NCBI GenBank assembly: GCA_016721565.1
Contig: JADKHW010000017.1
Coordinates: 1 to 59,663, forward strand
DNA: 59,663 nucleotides
Source: a bacterium
GTDB lineage: Bacteria > Electryoneota > RPQS01
Direction of reading: 5' to 3'
A program made the position numbers and the translations under genes. Of this stretch, positions 1-10,300 are shown in pieces. The stretch's first letter is position 1, and every line of letters begins with the position of its first letter. The notes below the pieces were generated by a model, which had not been told where the DNA came from, made no database searches, and saw only the letters and a program-made list of their open reading frames with translations.

Positions 1-49
1 CGGCTAGCACGGGTGAGTCAGGTTGGGCTTTGATTGGTTAGCTGGGTAC

Positions 50-160
50 AATATACAATAATTTGAACGTCTGTACAAGAATTATTTTCATTTTATTGAA
101 CTTAACAAGCTCTTGAAATGGCTTGAATTGGGTAAAAAGTGCGAGGTTGGGGAGGCTTGC
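50..160 (+). repeat. Left copy of an inverted promoter-bearing repeat
   Basis: Bases 50-109 are almost identical (about 55 of 59 bases) to the reverse complement of 31440-31500, and weaker similarity continues to about 160. Read on the minus strand, this copy holds a promoter-like TTGTAC (73-78), a 17-bp spacer and TATATT (50-55), pointing out of the window to the left. The right copy has the same promoter pointing the other way. I see no transposase or target-site duplication, so the nature of the element is unknown. Confidence 0.7.
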
Positions 161-237
161 CTCGGATTTTGAGCGGATTCCGGCCGGGTTGCGGCGGACC
201 TTAACCCGGCTCGGCGACCTCAGACCCCATCCCCCAA

Positions 238-364
238 CCCCTTCCCCGTGAACGGAGAAGGGGAGCAGATGGATAGCCGACCCCCCCTTTATCCCCCCAA
301 AGTTGCGGACAACTTTGGGGGGAAATCGGAAGCGGAGGGGTTCTTCAGGTTTCTGCTGAAACCT
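238..364. repeat. Cluster of palindromic repeats in the spacer after the MATE gene
   Basis: Three hairpins lie in this gene-free stretch. At 238-263, CCCCTTC and GAAGGGG arms. At 293-322, perfect 13-bp arms CCCCCCAAAGTTG and their complement around CGGA. At 347-364, AGGTTTC and GAAACCT around TGCT. Similar C-rich palindromes occur at 23643 and 47925. I see no gene between 161 and 460. Confidence 0.6.
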
Positions 365-463
365 TCAGAATGACGACACGTTTTTACGTCTCGATTTGCT
401 TGACAAGATCCTTCATCCCTACGGGACATGCTTTGTTCAGGATGACGGCGCTCTTTACATCAC

Positions 464-498
464 AAAAAAACGCGGCGACTATTCAAGGCCGCCGCGTT
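464..498 (-). terminator. Intrinsic terminator of the second MATE gene
   Basis: On the minus strand the arms AACGCGGCG (498-490) and CGCCGCGTT (477-469) form a 9-bp stem followed by seven T. It starts 45 bases after the MATE stop at 543 and closes the MATE operon. Confidence 0.85.
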
Positions 499-542
499 AA
501 TCCCAAAGCACAAGCGAAGCGCAAAAGCCGCATTACATGCGG

Positions 543-1960
543 TTAGACGACTTTTCTTAGCCATGAACCTTTGTAGAATAACCACACGGCGATGATGCCG
601 CCGAGCGAGTGGGCAATCGTGGCACCTGTGATCATGCCGACAGGACCCAAATCGAATGTGATGCCGAAGACATACATGAACGGCACCATCAACAGCCACG
701 CATGCGCAAGACTGAGCAGCATCATCGGACGGTTGTGGCCCGCGCCTTCAAACACGGTTTCGGATCCAATGTGAATACCCGCAAAGGGCAGACAAATTGC
801 CATGACACGCAACAGCGTCGTGCCAAGCTCCATACTGCTCTTGATGCCGAAGAAGGCGCTGATCACCGGCCCGGCGAATATGAACAGAACAATGCCGTAA
901 CCGAGCATAACGTAGCCCGCCACTCGGATGGAATGCACTCCGGCGATCCACGACTTCACGAACTCTTTTGCTCCCAAGAATTGAGCAACAAGAGCCGAGG
1001 TGCCAAGCGTAAAGCCGACCATCGACATGATTCCGAAGTGCAGAACCTTCTGCACCGCACCGAAAATCGCCACAACGTCCGTGCCGTAATGTGTCACCAA
1101 GCGCACGCTGAAGGTCATCGCCAACGAGAAGCTCAAGATGTTGATCCCCACCGGCCAACCGATGTTCCAAATCATCTTGAACTCTTCCATGCTCGGCCAC
1201 GGCTTGTGAACCAGCGCACCTTGATTGGTGAATAACGTGTCGTCAACACGTACATTCCAATCAAGAACACCAGCGAGTACGACGTGACTGCTCCAATCGC
1301 GGCTCCGACAATTCCGAGTTCCGGAAACGGCCCGATCCCGAAAATCAACAGCGGATCGAGAATCATGTTCGTTCCCGCACCGAGCAATTGCATCCACCAC
1401 GCCATTTTCGGCATGCCGATACAACGAAACGCGGAGTAAACAGAATACGAACAGCCGACGATGCCTGCGGCGGGAAACATGATGTGTCCATAGCTGAACG
1501 CCATCGCTTCCACGTCCGGAGCAACATCCATTAACGGCAAGAAACACGGCATCAACGCCCAAGCAATCAAACCAATCAGCGTGCCCATGACGAACTTCAT
1601 CAAGAAGGCCGCGCGAATTGCAATCTCGGAATCATCCACAGCTCCCTCGCCGAATCTGCGCGCGATAAGAGCATTGGAACCGACTCCGGTGATAATATTG
1701 AAGGTCATCATCGTCCAATAGATCGTCATCAGCACCGTCACCGCAGCGACGGGAGCCGTACCGACTTTTGCCAGCCAGAACAGACTGACCATTTCATTGA
1801 ACGACGCAACCATGAAGCCGCCCATCGAAGGAATGCCGTAAGATACGACCTCCTTCATAATGGCGCGACTCTGTTCTCGCGTCACGTCAGCCGCTCCCGC
1901 CACTTCAGGCGGCAGCGACGCGACAAGCGAGAGACGTTGCGAAGGAATTACAGGTAACAT
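543..1960 (-). CDS. MATE family multidrug/cation efflux transporter, frameshifted
   Basis: Inner-membrane antiporter of the MATE family, about 470 residues when the two frames are joined. The N-terminal half starts at ATG 1960 and runs to about 1200 (motifs YGIPSMGGF, NMILDPLLIFGIGPFPELG). The C-terminal half continues in another frame from about 1215 to the stop at 543 (WNIGWPVGINILSF, GAGHNRPMM). Its paralogue at 2065-3492 shows that a single protein is expected, so the break near 1200-1215 is an indel. The two genes are tandem duplicates that share the NMILDPLLIFGIGPFPELGIVGA region. They lie 105 bp apart, with a palindromic repeat between them, and probably share the promoter near 3740. 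Substrate unknown. The frameshift is more likely an assembly error than decay, because both halves are well conserved. Confidence 0.85.
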
Positions 1961-1984
1961 ATTTTGAAAATCGAAAATTGAATT

Positions 1985-2010
1985 GTAGTGGCGGGTCTTG
2001 ACCCGCCTTC
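1985..2010. repeat. GTAGTGG palindromic repeat
   Basis: GTAGT followed by GGCGGGTC, TT, GACCCGCC. It lies between the two MATE genes. The same unit with one base changed occurs at 28496, and covarying relatives occur at 27658, 28526, 28580 and 31312. Confidence 0.65.
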
Positions 2011-2064
2011 CCCGAAAAAATTTTGCGCTACGCGATAGCGTCAACCAGTCCAGCGACACGCTGG

Positions 2065-3492
2065 TTAGAGATCCTCCTCGACTAACCAATGCCCTCGGCG
2101 AAAGATCAAATAGAAAATTAAACAAGCAAGAAGATTCCCGAGAACATATCCGGATAGAGTGCCATATTCACCCCAATTGAGCAATTTGCCGAAAGTGAAC
2201 ATCAGTGCGAGAATAAGACACCAATCTGCAATGATGCTAAAGATCATCGGCGGCACATTACGGCCTGCCCCGTTATAGGCATTAACCATCATCTCAAGCG
2301 CACCTCGAAACGGCAATGCCAAAACAAGAATCCGCAAGAACCACTTTCCCTGCTCGAGTGACTCAGGCTCGTTAAAGAACATCTTGACCACAGGCTCACT
2401 GAAGATCCAAATCAAGACAACAAACGAGAACATACAGATCAACACCAGCCGGATGGCAACTCGCGCCGTGTGCCATGCGTTCTCCTTCTCGCGTGCTCCA
2501 AGATACTGTCCAACCAATGCTCCGGTTCCGAGTCCGAAACCGACATTGATCATGTGACCGAAGCGCAAGATTCTCTGAGCCATTCCGAACAAGGCCACCA
2601 CCAAAGTTCCGAAGTGCGCGAAGAGTCCAACGACGGTCGAGTTCATCAAGGCAAAACTGAGTGCGGAAAATCCGCTCGGAAAACCAATCTTCCAAATCTG
2701 CTTCATCTCAGCTTTGGGCAGATTCTTGAGACTCCACTTGACCTGAACCGGAGAGGACGGCCTCCCGAGCATCCAGACTCCGAGAACCACAACAGTGACA
2801 AAGCCGATGGAATTGGCAATTGAAGCCCCAACTATTCCCAATTCCGGGAACGGCCCAATCCCGAAAATCAGCAACGGATCGAGAATCATGTTGACCGCGA
2901 CTCCGGCCACCGACACCCACATTCCGGCCTTCGGCCTCCCGACTCCTCTAAAAGCCGTATAAACCGAGAAGCTCGACATTGCAAACCCAAAGCACAAGGA
3001 GTTGAGTATGCCATAGTGGTATGCCAATTCGGCAACATCAGGTTCTGTGCCGTAAAGGGTCAGAGCAAACGGCAGAATTGCTACCGCGAGAAGCCCTAAA
3101 ATCGTTCCTGTTATGAACTTAAGAAAAAAGGTCGCCCGGATGGCCTGAGCAGTTGGATCGCCTCCGCCCTGACCGTAGCGGCGGCTTATTACGGCCACAC
3201 TGCCTGAACCAATGATGTGGTTGGGGAAGGTCATTACCCACGAAAATGCCCCAAACACCGTTACTGCCGCAACCTGAGCAACACCAATCTTGGCCAACCA
3301 GAAAATGTTCACCGCATCATAGAGATTGAGCAGCATGAAACTCGCCATCGAGGGCAAGCCCATGTCGACCACGCGCCGAAACATCTCCTTTTCAAGCCCC
3401 GGAGGAGGAGTATGATACTCCTTAGCCGGGCCGTGATCCGAAGTCAGCCTCTTAAGCGGTTTCTTGAGTGTTGATTCAATTACGGAAAACAT
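2065..3492 (-). CDS. MATE family multidrug/cation efflux transporter
   Basis: Intact 475-residue MATE transporter from ATG 3492. Two six-helix bundles are evident: the first around residues 40-230, with the DMGLPSMASF entry motif and NMILDPLLIFGIGPFPELG at its end, and the second beginning at WKIGFPSGFSAL. The family exports cationic drugs or metabolites using Na+ or H+ gradients. The substrate cannot be told from sequence. It is first in a two-gene operon with the paralogue at 543-1960. Expression is probably controlled in the leader: a consensus-like promoter at 3714-3742, a 36-codon leader ORF and an intrinsic terminator that ends about 15 bases before this start codon. Confidence 0.93.
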   Translation of the reverse strand: MFSVIESTLKKPLKRLTSDHGPAKEYHTPPPGLEKEMFRRVVDMGLPSMASFMLLNLYDAVNIFWLAKIGVAQVAAVTVFGAFSWVMTFPNHIIGSGSVAVISRRYGQGGGDPTAQAIRATFFLKFITGTILGLLAVAILPFALTLYGTEPDVAELAYHYGILNSLCFGFAMSSFSVYTAFRGVGRPKAGMWVSVAGVAVNMILDPLLIFGIGPFPELGIVGASIANSIGFVTVVVLGVWMLGRPSSPVQVKWSLKNLPKAEMKQIWKIGFPSGFSALSFALMNSTVVGLFAHFGTLVVALFGMAQRILRFGHMINVGFGLGTGALVGQYLGAREKENAWHTARVAIRLVLICMFSFVVLIWIFSEPVVKMFFNEPESLEQGKWFLRILVLALPFRGALEMMVNAYNGAGRNVPPMIFSIIADWCLILALMFTFGKLLNWGEYGTLSGYVLGNLLACLIFYLIFRRGHWLVEEDL

Positions 3493-3505
3493 AACGGTTT
3501 GTAAA

Positions 3506-3539
3506 CAAAAAACCCATCGAAGAAAATTTCGATGGGTTT
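3506..3539 (-). terminator. Attenuator-like terminator in the MATE leader
   Basis: On the minus strand, AAACCCATCGA (3539-3529) and TCGATGGGTTT (3520-3510) form an 11-bp stem followed by a T tract. It sits within the leader, just before the MATE start. An upstream CGATGGG (3588-3582) is identical to the 3' arm and can pair with the 5' arm CCCATCG (3536-3530), giving mutually exclusive terminator and antiterminator forms. Confidence 0.75.
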
Positions 3540-3563
3540 GATTATGCTGAACTTAAACAAGGT

Positions 3564-3674
3564 TCAAGCGTAACACAATCTCCCATCGGAGAACGATACC
3601 GGCAAATCCGTGACGTTCTTACCGAACGCGCGGGAGCAGGAAACGGTCTGATATTTCGTGAGAGATGGGAACAT
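3564..3674 (-). CDS. Possible MATE leader peptide
   Basis: A 36-codon ORF begins with ATG at 3674, about 33 bases after the predicted transcription start, and ends with TGA at 3566-3564. Its last codons overlap the CGATGGG antiterminator segment. The upstream AAGAAG is only a weak ribosome site. The layout fits ribosome-mediated attenuation as known for several drug-resistance genes, but an ORF this size can occur by chance and no codon run points to a sensed amino acid. An unrecognised riboswitch is the alternative. Confidence 0.4.
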   Translation of the reverse strand: MFPSLTKYQTVSCSRAFGKNVTDLPVSFSDGRLCYA

Positions 3675-3682
3675 TGCTTCTT

Positions 3683-3742
3683 GTTTAGTGGGTTTCAGTT
3701 TAGTGCTTGACTTATGATACTAAACACTGTTCAGTTTGTCAA
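3683..3742 (-). promoter_or_regulatory. Promoter of the MATE operon with operator-like repeats
   Basis: On the minus strand, TTGACA (3742-3737), a 17-bp spacer and TATCAT (3719-3714). GTTTAGT and ACTAAAC (from about 3725 and 3706) form an inverted repeat across the -10 region, and more GTTTAGTG half-sites lie at 3683 and 3698. This is the size and layout of a TetR- or MarR-type operator. No such regulator gene is visible in the window. Confidence 0.75.
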
Positions 3743-3895
3743 GAGGTTCACGGCAATTTAGTGCAGGGTCAACTATGCCGATAACACTTAAAGGACCCGG
3801 CCAATTCTTAGCAACAACAATCACTTGATTGGCCTTTCCCCTTGCAACTCTGTCTGCTTTTTGATAAGTTGAGTAATCTTTGGGTCTTCAATTAG

Positions 3896-4021
3896 TTATG
3901 GAGGTGTCCGAGCGACACTTGTTCGGAATGGTTTACTTGCCGCAAGGCAACATGCCCCGGGGCCGATAGTAAATCGGCGGGAATGTATTGATCCTTCATC
4001 AAAAGACCCGGTACTCCATAA
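3896..4021 (+). ncRNA. Multi-helix structured leader RNA ahead of the sprA operon
   Basis: A closing stem of 8 bp (TTATGGAG 3896-3903 with CTCCATAA 4014-4021) encloses four hairpins: GTGTC/GACAC (3904-3918), TTGCC-GCAA-GGCAA with a GNRA tetraloop (3937-3950), GCCGAT-AGTAA-ATCGGC (3962-3978) flanked by CCC/GGG and CAT/ATG pairs, and TTGAT/ATCAA (3988-4002). The element ends 22 bases before the sprA start, next to its ribosome site, as a cis-acting RNA would. It does not match any riboswitch consensus I can recall (cobalamin, TPP, SAM or c-di-GMP-I). Confidence 0.5.
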
Positions 4022-4043
4022 AGATTCACTCATTGGACGGAGC

Positions 4044-7000
4044 TTGAAGACCCCGAAGGGAGTCCTATTTCTATTCGTAGCCTGCTTCTTCGCTTGCGGT
4101 ATGACCGCACGTGGAGAGGTGGGCTTTTCGTTTTCTCTAACGACGCAGACCTCTCCGTATTCGTTTATTCGCGGGCCGCAGCGGGGCATCTCGGCGTTTG
4201 GAGATCAGGCAATTTTAGTCTCGACGATGCCGACTCGCACAGAGAAGGTCGAGTTTGATTCGCTTTACACACGCGCCAAGCTCTCTATTCGCGTCGAAGA
4301 CACGGATATTGTGACACCTCTGCCGATGGAGTATTCGAAGTATCGCGACATGCGGCTGGCTTACGAAATCCGCAAAGAGTTTGTGGACGAGACCGTCAAG
4401 GGCTTCAAGGCGGCAGCGCAGGCACGCTCGGGTGAAGGCATCGCGATTGACGTGCCGTTCAAGATTAAGTCGAAAACGTTCCGCCGCATCTTTGGTGGCG
4501 ACAATATTGGCTTGCGCGTGCAAGGTTCGATTACCATTGACGGCAAGTACCGCCAGCAGAAGTTTGACCAGTTGCAGGCCGCCAACCAGCGTAACACGAG
4601 CAACAATTTCAACATTGACATGACGCAGCGGTTCACCATCGCAGGTAAGATCGGTGAAAAGGTGCAGGTTGATGTCAATCAAGACTCGGAACGACTGTTT
4701 GACTTTGAAAACTCGCTCAAACTCACCTATACGGGTGACAAAGACGAGATCATTCAGAAGGTTGAAGCCGGTAACGTCAGCTTAAGCCTCGGTACAAACC
4801 TCGCAACGTTCTCAGGTCAGAACAAAGGTTTGTTCGGTATCAAGACTGAGGCCAAAGTCGGTGCGCTGAAACTCACGGGTATTGCCTCGCTTGAGCGCGG
4901 CCAGAAAAACCGCCAGAAGCCGAACGAAAGTGCGCGTCGTGCATCGTGGTCTGAAAACGATTACTTGCAGAATGTCTATTTCTGGGTTACTGATACAACA
5001 ATCACCACGAGCGATGGCACGCGCACGGTTGACGGCTATCGCGAGAACTATCGCCGCTATATCAACCGCCAGCACGTCAATCCCTCAATCCAGCTTACGT
5101 CCATCGATGTTTGGGTGACAACCTCCGCAAGCGGCACGCAGCAAGGTGTTGAAACGAGCGACGGTTTTGCGGTGATTTTGCAGAATATCGATAGTTTGAA
5201 TTTACCACGTGGTTCGGTTACGACAAGTCAGATTGCTGTGGACGGTACATGGCGACGTTTGACGCCGCAGACGGAGTATGTCTCTTATCCGGAATTGGGC
5301 TACATACGTTTGCGTACACCGCTGCAAAGCGACGTCGCACTGGCCGTATCATTTAGAACCGCCGATGGTGACACGTTTGGTTCGCAAACAGTCGGGCCTG
5401 ACGGAGTTCGTTTGGTCTTGATCAAGCCGCGCACAGCGCAACCTGCCGATCCGACTTGGAACTTGATGTTCCGCCATGTTTACTCGTTACAGACAACGGG
5501 TATTCAGGACCCGGAGAATTTCAAGCTTAAGATAATTCGCGGTGAAAGCGTCGGCGGCATAGAAGAAGAAGGGCCGGATCCGAGTCAGACTTATCTTCGG
5601 TTCTTCGGCTTCGACGAACTCAGCACGACCGGCACGGGATCAGACGGCAACATCGACAATATGCCGTCGATCTTCAATGCAGATCTTGGCGAAATTCATT
5701 TCCTTGACCTGACACCGTTTGACCCGTCTGGCTACATGAATGCAGCCGGGCAGCACCATCAAATGTGAATGGGGCCTGCCGGCTGGATTCCGCGATTGAC
5801 AGCGGTGGATTTGTTGATCGTGGTCTTTACACATTGCCGTACACACAGGTGCAGTCGGGCGGTCGCCTGTGGAGATTCCAGACTGAGTACAAGGGCACAA
5901 CATCGCAATACGACTTAGGCCCGTTGGTGCTGGAAGGCTCGGAAGAAATCACGTTGAACGGCAACCGTTTGATGCGCGGCAGTGATTACACGATTGATTA
6001 CTTGTCCGGCCAGCTAAAGATACTAAGTGAAGCTGCCAAGGCCGCTAACGCCAATCTTGAAATCACCTATGAGTCAGGGCAGGTCTTCCAGCTTGACCGC
6101 AAGACATTGCTCGGTGCGCGTGCTGAATACGAACTCTGGCAAGATTCGTATATCGGCGGCATGATGCTGCATCTGAATGAGAAGTCGCTCGACCAGCGCG
6201 TGCGTATCGGCAACGAACCGATTCGCAACACGCTCTACGACATGGACACGCAGTTGAAGTTCAAGCCGAACTTCCTGACTGCTATTGCTGATCGCTTGCC
6301 GCTTGTGCGCACGAATGTTGCGTCAGAATTTGTCGTTGATGGTGAGGCCGCCAAGGTCTTCCCGAATCCCAATTCACTTTCAAATAGCGGCACCGGTGAT
6401 CCTAACGGCGTCGCCTTCTTAGACGACTTTGAAGCGTCGCGCCGCAGTGTTCCGCTCGGCATGCAGCGCAGAAACTGGTCGATTTCGTCAATTCCGAGTG
6501 ATCCGGATGTTGATCCAAACCGCGGCCGCTTCCGTTGGTGGAATCCCCGTCCCGAAGATCAAGTCAAAGTTCAGGACGTCTATCCCCGCCGCGAAGTCAA
6601 TTCGCAAGTTGCCGACCGCTTGCAATCGTTGGTCATGGAATATGCGCCCGTCGGTGAAACGGACATTGAAAAGGAACACAGTTGGGGCGGCGTGATGCGC
6701 TACCTCGGCGCGGGTTACGAAGATCAGTCACGCGCGCAATTCCTTGAGTTCTGGATTCAATTGCCGCCGCGACCGCAAGGGCGACTTGTCGTGGATATCG
6801 GCAACATCTCGGAAGACGCTCTTCCGAACGACACGATGAACACCGAAGATCGTCCGGTTGAAGGCGAGGTAGTTACGTCACCTCGAACTGAATACGGTGA
6901 TGGGATATTGACGTCTGCTGAAGATACAGGTATTGACGGAATTGATGCCACTGATCCCGCCGACAGCGCATTTTGGAACGGAACTTCGAGGCCCAAAGTC

Positions 7001-10000
7001 CCGTCGATGGACGACTGGCAATATTCCATTGGCTCAGGTGATTACTTAAGGATTAACGGATCAGAAAACAGTTTGAATGACGAGTCCTCAAACTTCCCTG
7101 ACAGCGAGGACTTGAACAACAATCAGTCGCTCGATCAAGTCAATGAGTACTTTAGCTACAGCATTGAACTAAATAACGACAACCCCTATATCGCCGGTGG
7201 AAGTGATAACAACAACCGCTGGCGCTTGTTCCGAATCCCCATTGACACCGACGACCCGCGCATTCGCCGAACTGTAGGCAACCCGACGCTGACAAACATT
7301 CGCTTCGCGCGTATGTACCTGACCGGCATCACAGACTCCGTGCGCATTCAGATCGTGCAGAACGATATCGTGTCAAACGAGTGGTTGCCCGATTTTCTGC
7401 CGGATTCAGTTGAATACATTTCCGCAGCGGTTATCAACAACCACGAGAATCCCGAATACTATAGCCCGCCGGGTGTGCAGGGCGAAATTGATCCGATTAC
7501 GAATCTCCGCCAGCGCGAACAGAGTCTTGCCCTAAAGATTAATCACTTGGGCAGTTCTGGCGCGCCTAAGGAATTCTTCGTAGCCAAGAACCTCTTTCAG
7601 CAGATCAACATGATCGAGTACAAACGGCTGAAGATGTTCATTCACGGCGGCGGCGAAGACGAAACGCAATTTGAAGACGGCAAGTATCAGCTTGTCCTGC
7701 GCCTCGGAACATCGTATTCAAATACCGACGCGAACTACTACGATATTGTAAAGACGATCTACAAGGGTTGGGATCCGCGCAATCAGATTGACATTGCGAT
7801 GAACGATCTCTCGATTCTGAGTGCATGGCGTGAGGATCCGACTCGTGCAGACTACGACTCCGTTCGTGCCGCCGGTTTTAGGAAATTTGCCGTTGTACTC
7901 GATTCGATCAACTTCCCACAGGACAGCCTAATTATCAATGGCCGCCCGTCCCTGCAAAACGTGGGTTTCATCGCGCTCGGTGTTCGTTCCGGCAAGCACT
8001 ACAACAATGTTGACGATGAAATCTGGGTGGACGAACTGCGCGTGTCTGACATCTACAAAGATCCGGGCATGGCAGGTGAAGTTACGACAAGCCTGAAGAT
8101 TGCGGACTTGCTCACGGCAACGGCGGCTTACACCAAGCGTGACGCGGACTTCCATAACGTCAACACACGAACGGGTGATCAACGCACGTCCGAAACAAAA
8201 CGCGGCTCGCTCGGTTTAAGTCTGCAAAAGTTTGGTTTGGAACAGTACGGTTTTGTGCTTCCGGTGAACATCAACTTTACCGAAACCGACGCCGTTCCCA
8301 AATACGTACCGAACACTGACGCGCGTGTCGATCAAGATCACCCCGATACGACAGTCGTGTCAAAACAAGTCACGACGACGTATAATGCGAGTTTCACCAA
8401 ATCCGGCAACTCGCCCAATCCGCTCGTTCGATGGACAGCGGAGAAGCTGAGACTGACGTGGGATCACTCCGATTCGCGGAGTAAAGACTATCTGACTTTG
8501 AAACAAGAGCAAAAAACAACGAACACGCGCGCGGAATACACCTTCCCGACGGCGCGCGGTCGCGGTATTGCACCGTTCTGGTTCCTAAATGGCGTGCCGC
8601 TGCTGTCGCAAATTGGCAACCCGCACATCTTCTATAAGCCGAAACAGCTCTCCGGCTCACTCGCCGCACGCCGTACACAAGCGGAACGGCAAACGCGCGT
8701 AGGTCAGAGAACCTTCTCACCAGACTTCACGGCCACAGGTGCCGCCGCAGTTGGTTGGGATCTTACGGAAGCACTTGGCACCGGTTTCTCGCAGACCTAC
8801 GGTTGGACCCAAATTGAAAACGTCTTACTCGATGAAAGTGGCGACGGAGTGCCGGACTCTGCGGTAGCGCGCGCCAAAGAGTGGAATAAGCTTCGCCTCA
8901 CACGTGATGACTTGAATGCTGAAGCGTGGGCTTGGAACAACACTTACGCGCCGCAGCTTGCCAGTTGGTTTGCGCCGACATTGAATTACAGCTCAACTTA
9001 CAACTGGGCAAGGCAGAATCAAGGCGGCGGACGCAACCCCAGCCAGCAGACACAGAACCAAAATCTTCAGAATAGCCGCAACGCCGGCGGTGACGTCTCG
9101 CTTGACCTCAAGAGCATTTTTGGCGGCGGAGGAGTTGTACGTGGTCGAGGCCGCGAACCGTTACGTGACCAACAAAATCGTCGCCCTGTCGTCAACATGG
9201 ATTCGACGCGGACCGATTCGACAAGAACCGATTCACTCATTGCTGAACGCGCACCCGGATTTTCGCCATTGCAATTCCTCGGCAAAGCTTTTGTACCGTT
9301 CAAGAAGGCAATCGGCGTGCTCGACCCTGTGACTATAAGCTATGATAATTCGCAGTCGCATTCGCGTTCGGCAGTCAGCGGTCAGGGCAGTCTTGGGTAT
9401 CGATTAGGCTTCACGGACAATCCTGGGGATGTGGCGAACCGAGTTGTATCGTCAGACGGCGTGCAAATTAATGGTCAAGGAACGCGTAACCAGACGCAGG
9501 ATTATACGGCGCGTTCAGGCATCCGTCTTTCGCGAGATATTCGCACGACCTACGCATGGAACATGCGCAACACAGTGACTGAGACGACGACCAAATCGCG
9601 CGCACTCGATCAAACCTATTTCTGGCTTGCGGACGATAACGGCGTAACCACGGCAATACCACTCACAGATGTGACGGTTGACTGGGCAGGATTTGAGCGT
9701 CTGCCGTTCTTGTCGAAAGTTGCTCGCACAGTTTCGTTAACAAGCGGACTTTCGAGCCGCTATAAACAAGATTGGTCAGGCAATCCGCTCTCGATAACGA
9801 ACCGCACCTATTCACGCCAATGGAATCCGCTCGTCGGCGTCAACGTGTCTTGGTTGAACTCGTTAGATTCGCAGCTCCGCATCAATTCATCGAACACATT
9901 CGCTGAAGCTACGGTTACGGACAACAAGAGCCGCGGCTCGACAAAGGGCGCGACTGCTACTGTCAGTTACACGATGCGCACGGGCTTCAGATTGCCTATC

Positions 10001-10282
10001 TTGTGGTTTGGCGCCATGCGGCTTGAAAACTCGACGACTTTCTCTTTGAACGTCGATTACTCTATGACGACGCAGGATAAGAAAGACAGTGGTTTCACAG
10101 GATGGTCGCCGCAGCGCAATGAAGTCTCGTGGTCAGTACAGCCGCGAATGAACTACACGTTCTCAAGTACCGTGCAAGGCGGCGCACAGGTTCAATATCA
10201 GCAGACAAAAGACAAGATTACCGATCGCGGATCGCGTCTCTTCGAATTCGGCATCAACGTCAGCATCGCCATTCGCGGATAA
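4044..10282 (+). CDS. sprA: SprA/Sov-type T9SS outer-membrane translocon, frameshifted
   Basis: SprA is the very large outer-membrane barrel through which T9SS substrates leave the cell. About 2,080 residues are encoded, a little under the usual 2,300-2,500. The start is TTG 4044, followed by a hydrophobic signal segment. SprA-type blocks include GSITIDGKYRQQ and GEKVQVDVNQDSE in the N-terminal part, then FLDDFEASRR, WWNPRPEDQVK and a beta-rich remainder ending in the strand INVSIAIRG. The first frame stops at 5766-5768 and the rest continues in the frame one base back from GTG 5765. No slippery heptamer is present, so an indel is likelier than programmed frameshifting. It is the first gene of a same-strand operon that runs to 17982. 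Identification is firm; integrity of the reading frame is not. Confidence 0.9.
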
Positions 10283-10300
10283 TCCGGAATCCGAATACAA

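Noticed and set aside
3901..3925. tRNA-Ser-like start (GGTGTCCGAG) upstream of sprA
   Set aside because: No anticodon arm, T-loop GTTCRANNC or acceptor end follows; the bases are better explained by the multi-helix element.
4215..4682. Long antisense ORFs over sprA, ppx, acn and others
   Set aside because: They mirror the codon pattern of the conserved sense genes and have no ribosome sites or recognisable motifs.
5755..5775. Programmed -1 frameshift in sprA
   Set aside because: No slippery heptamer or downstream pseudoknot is visible, and many unrelated genes show the same kind of break.
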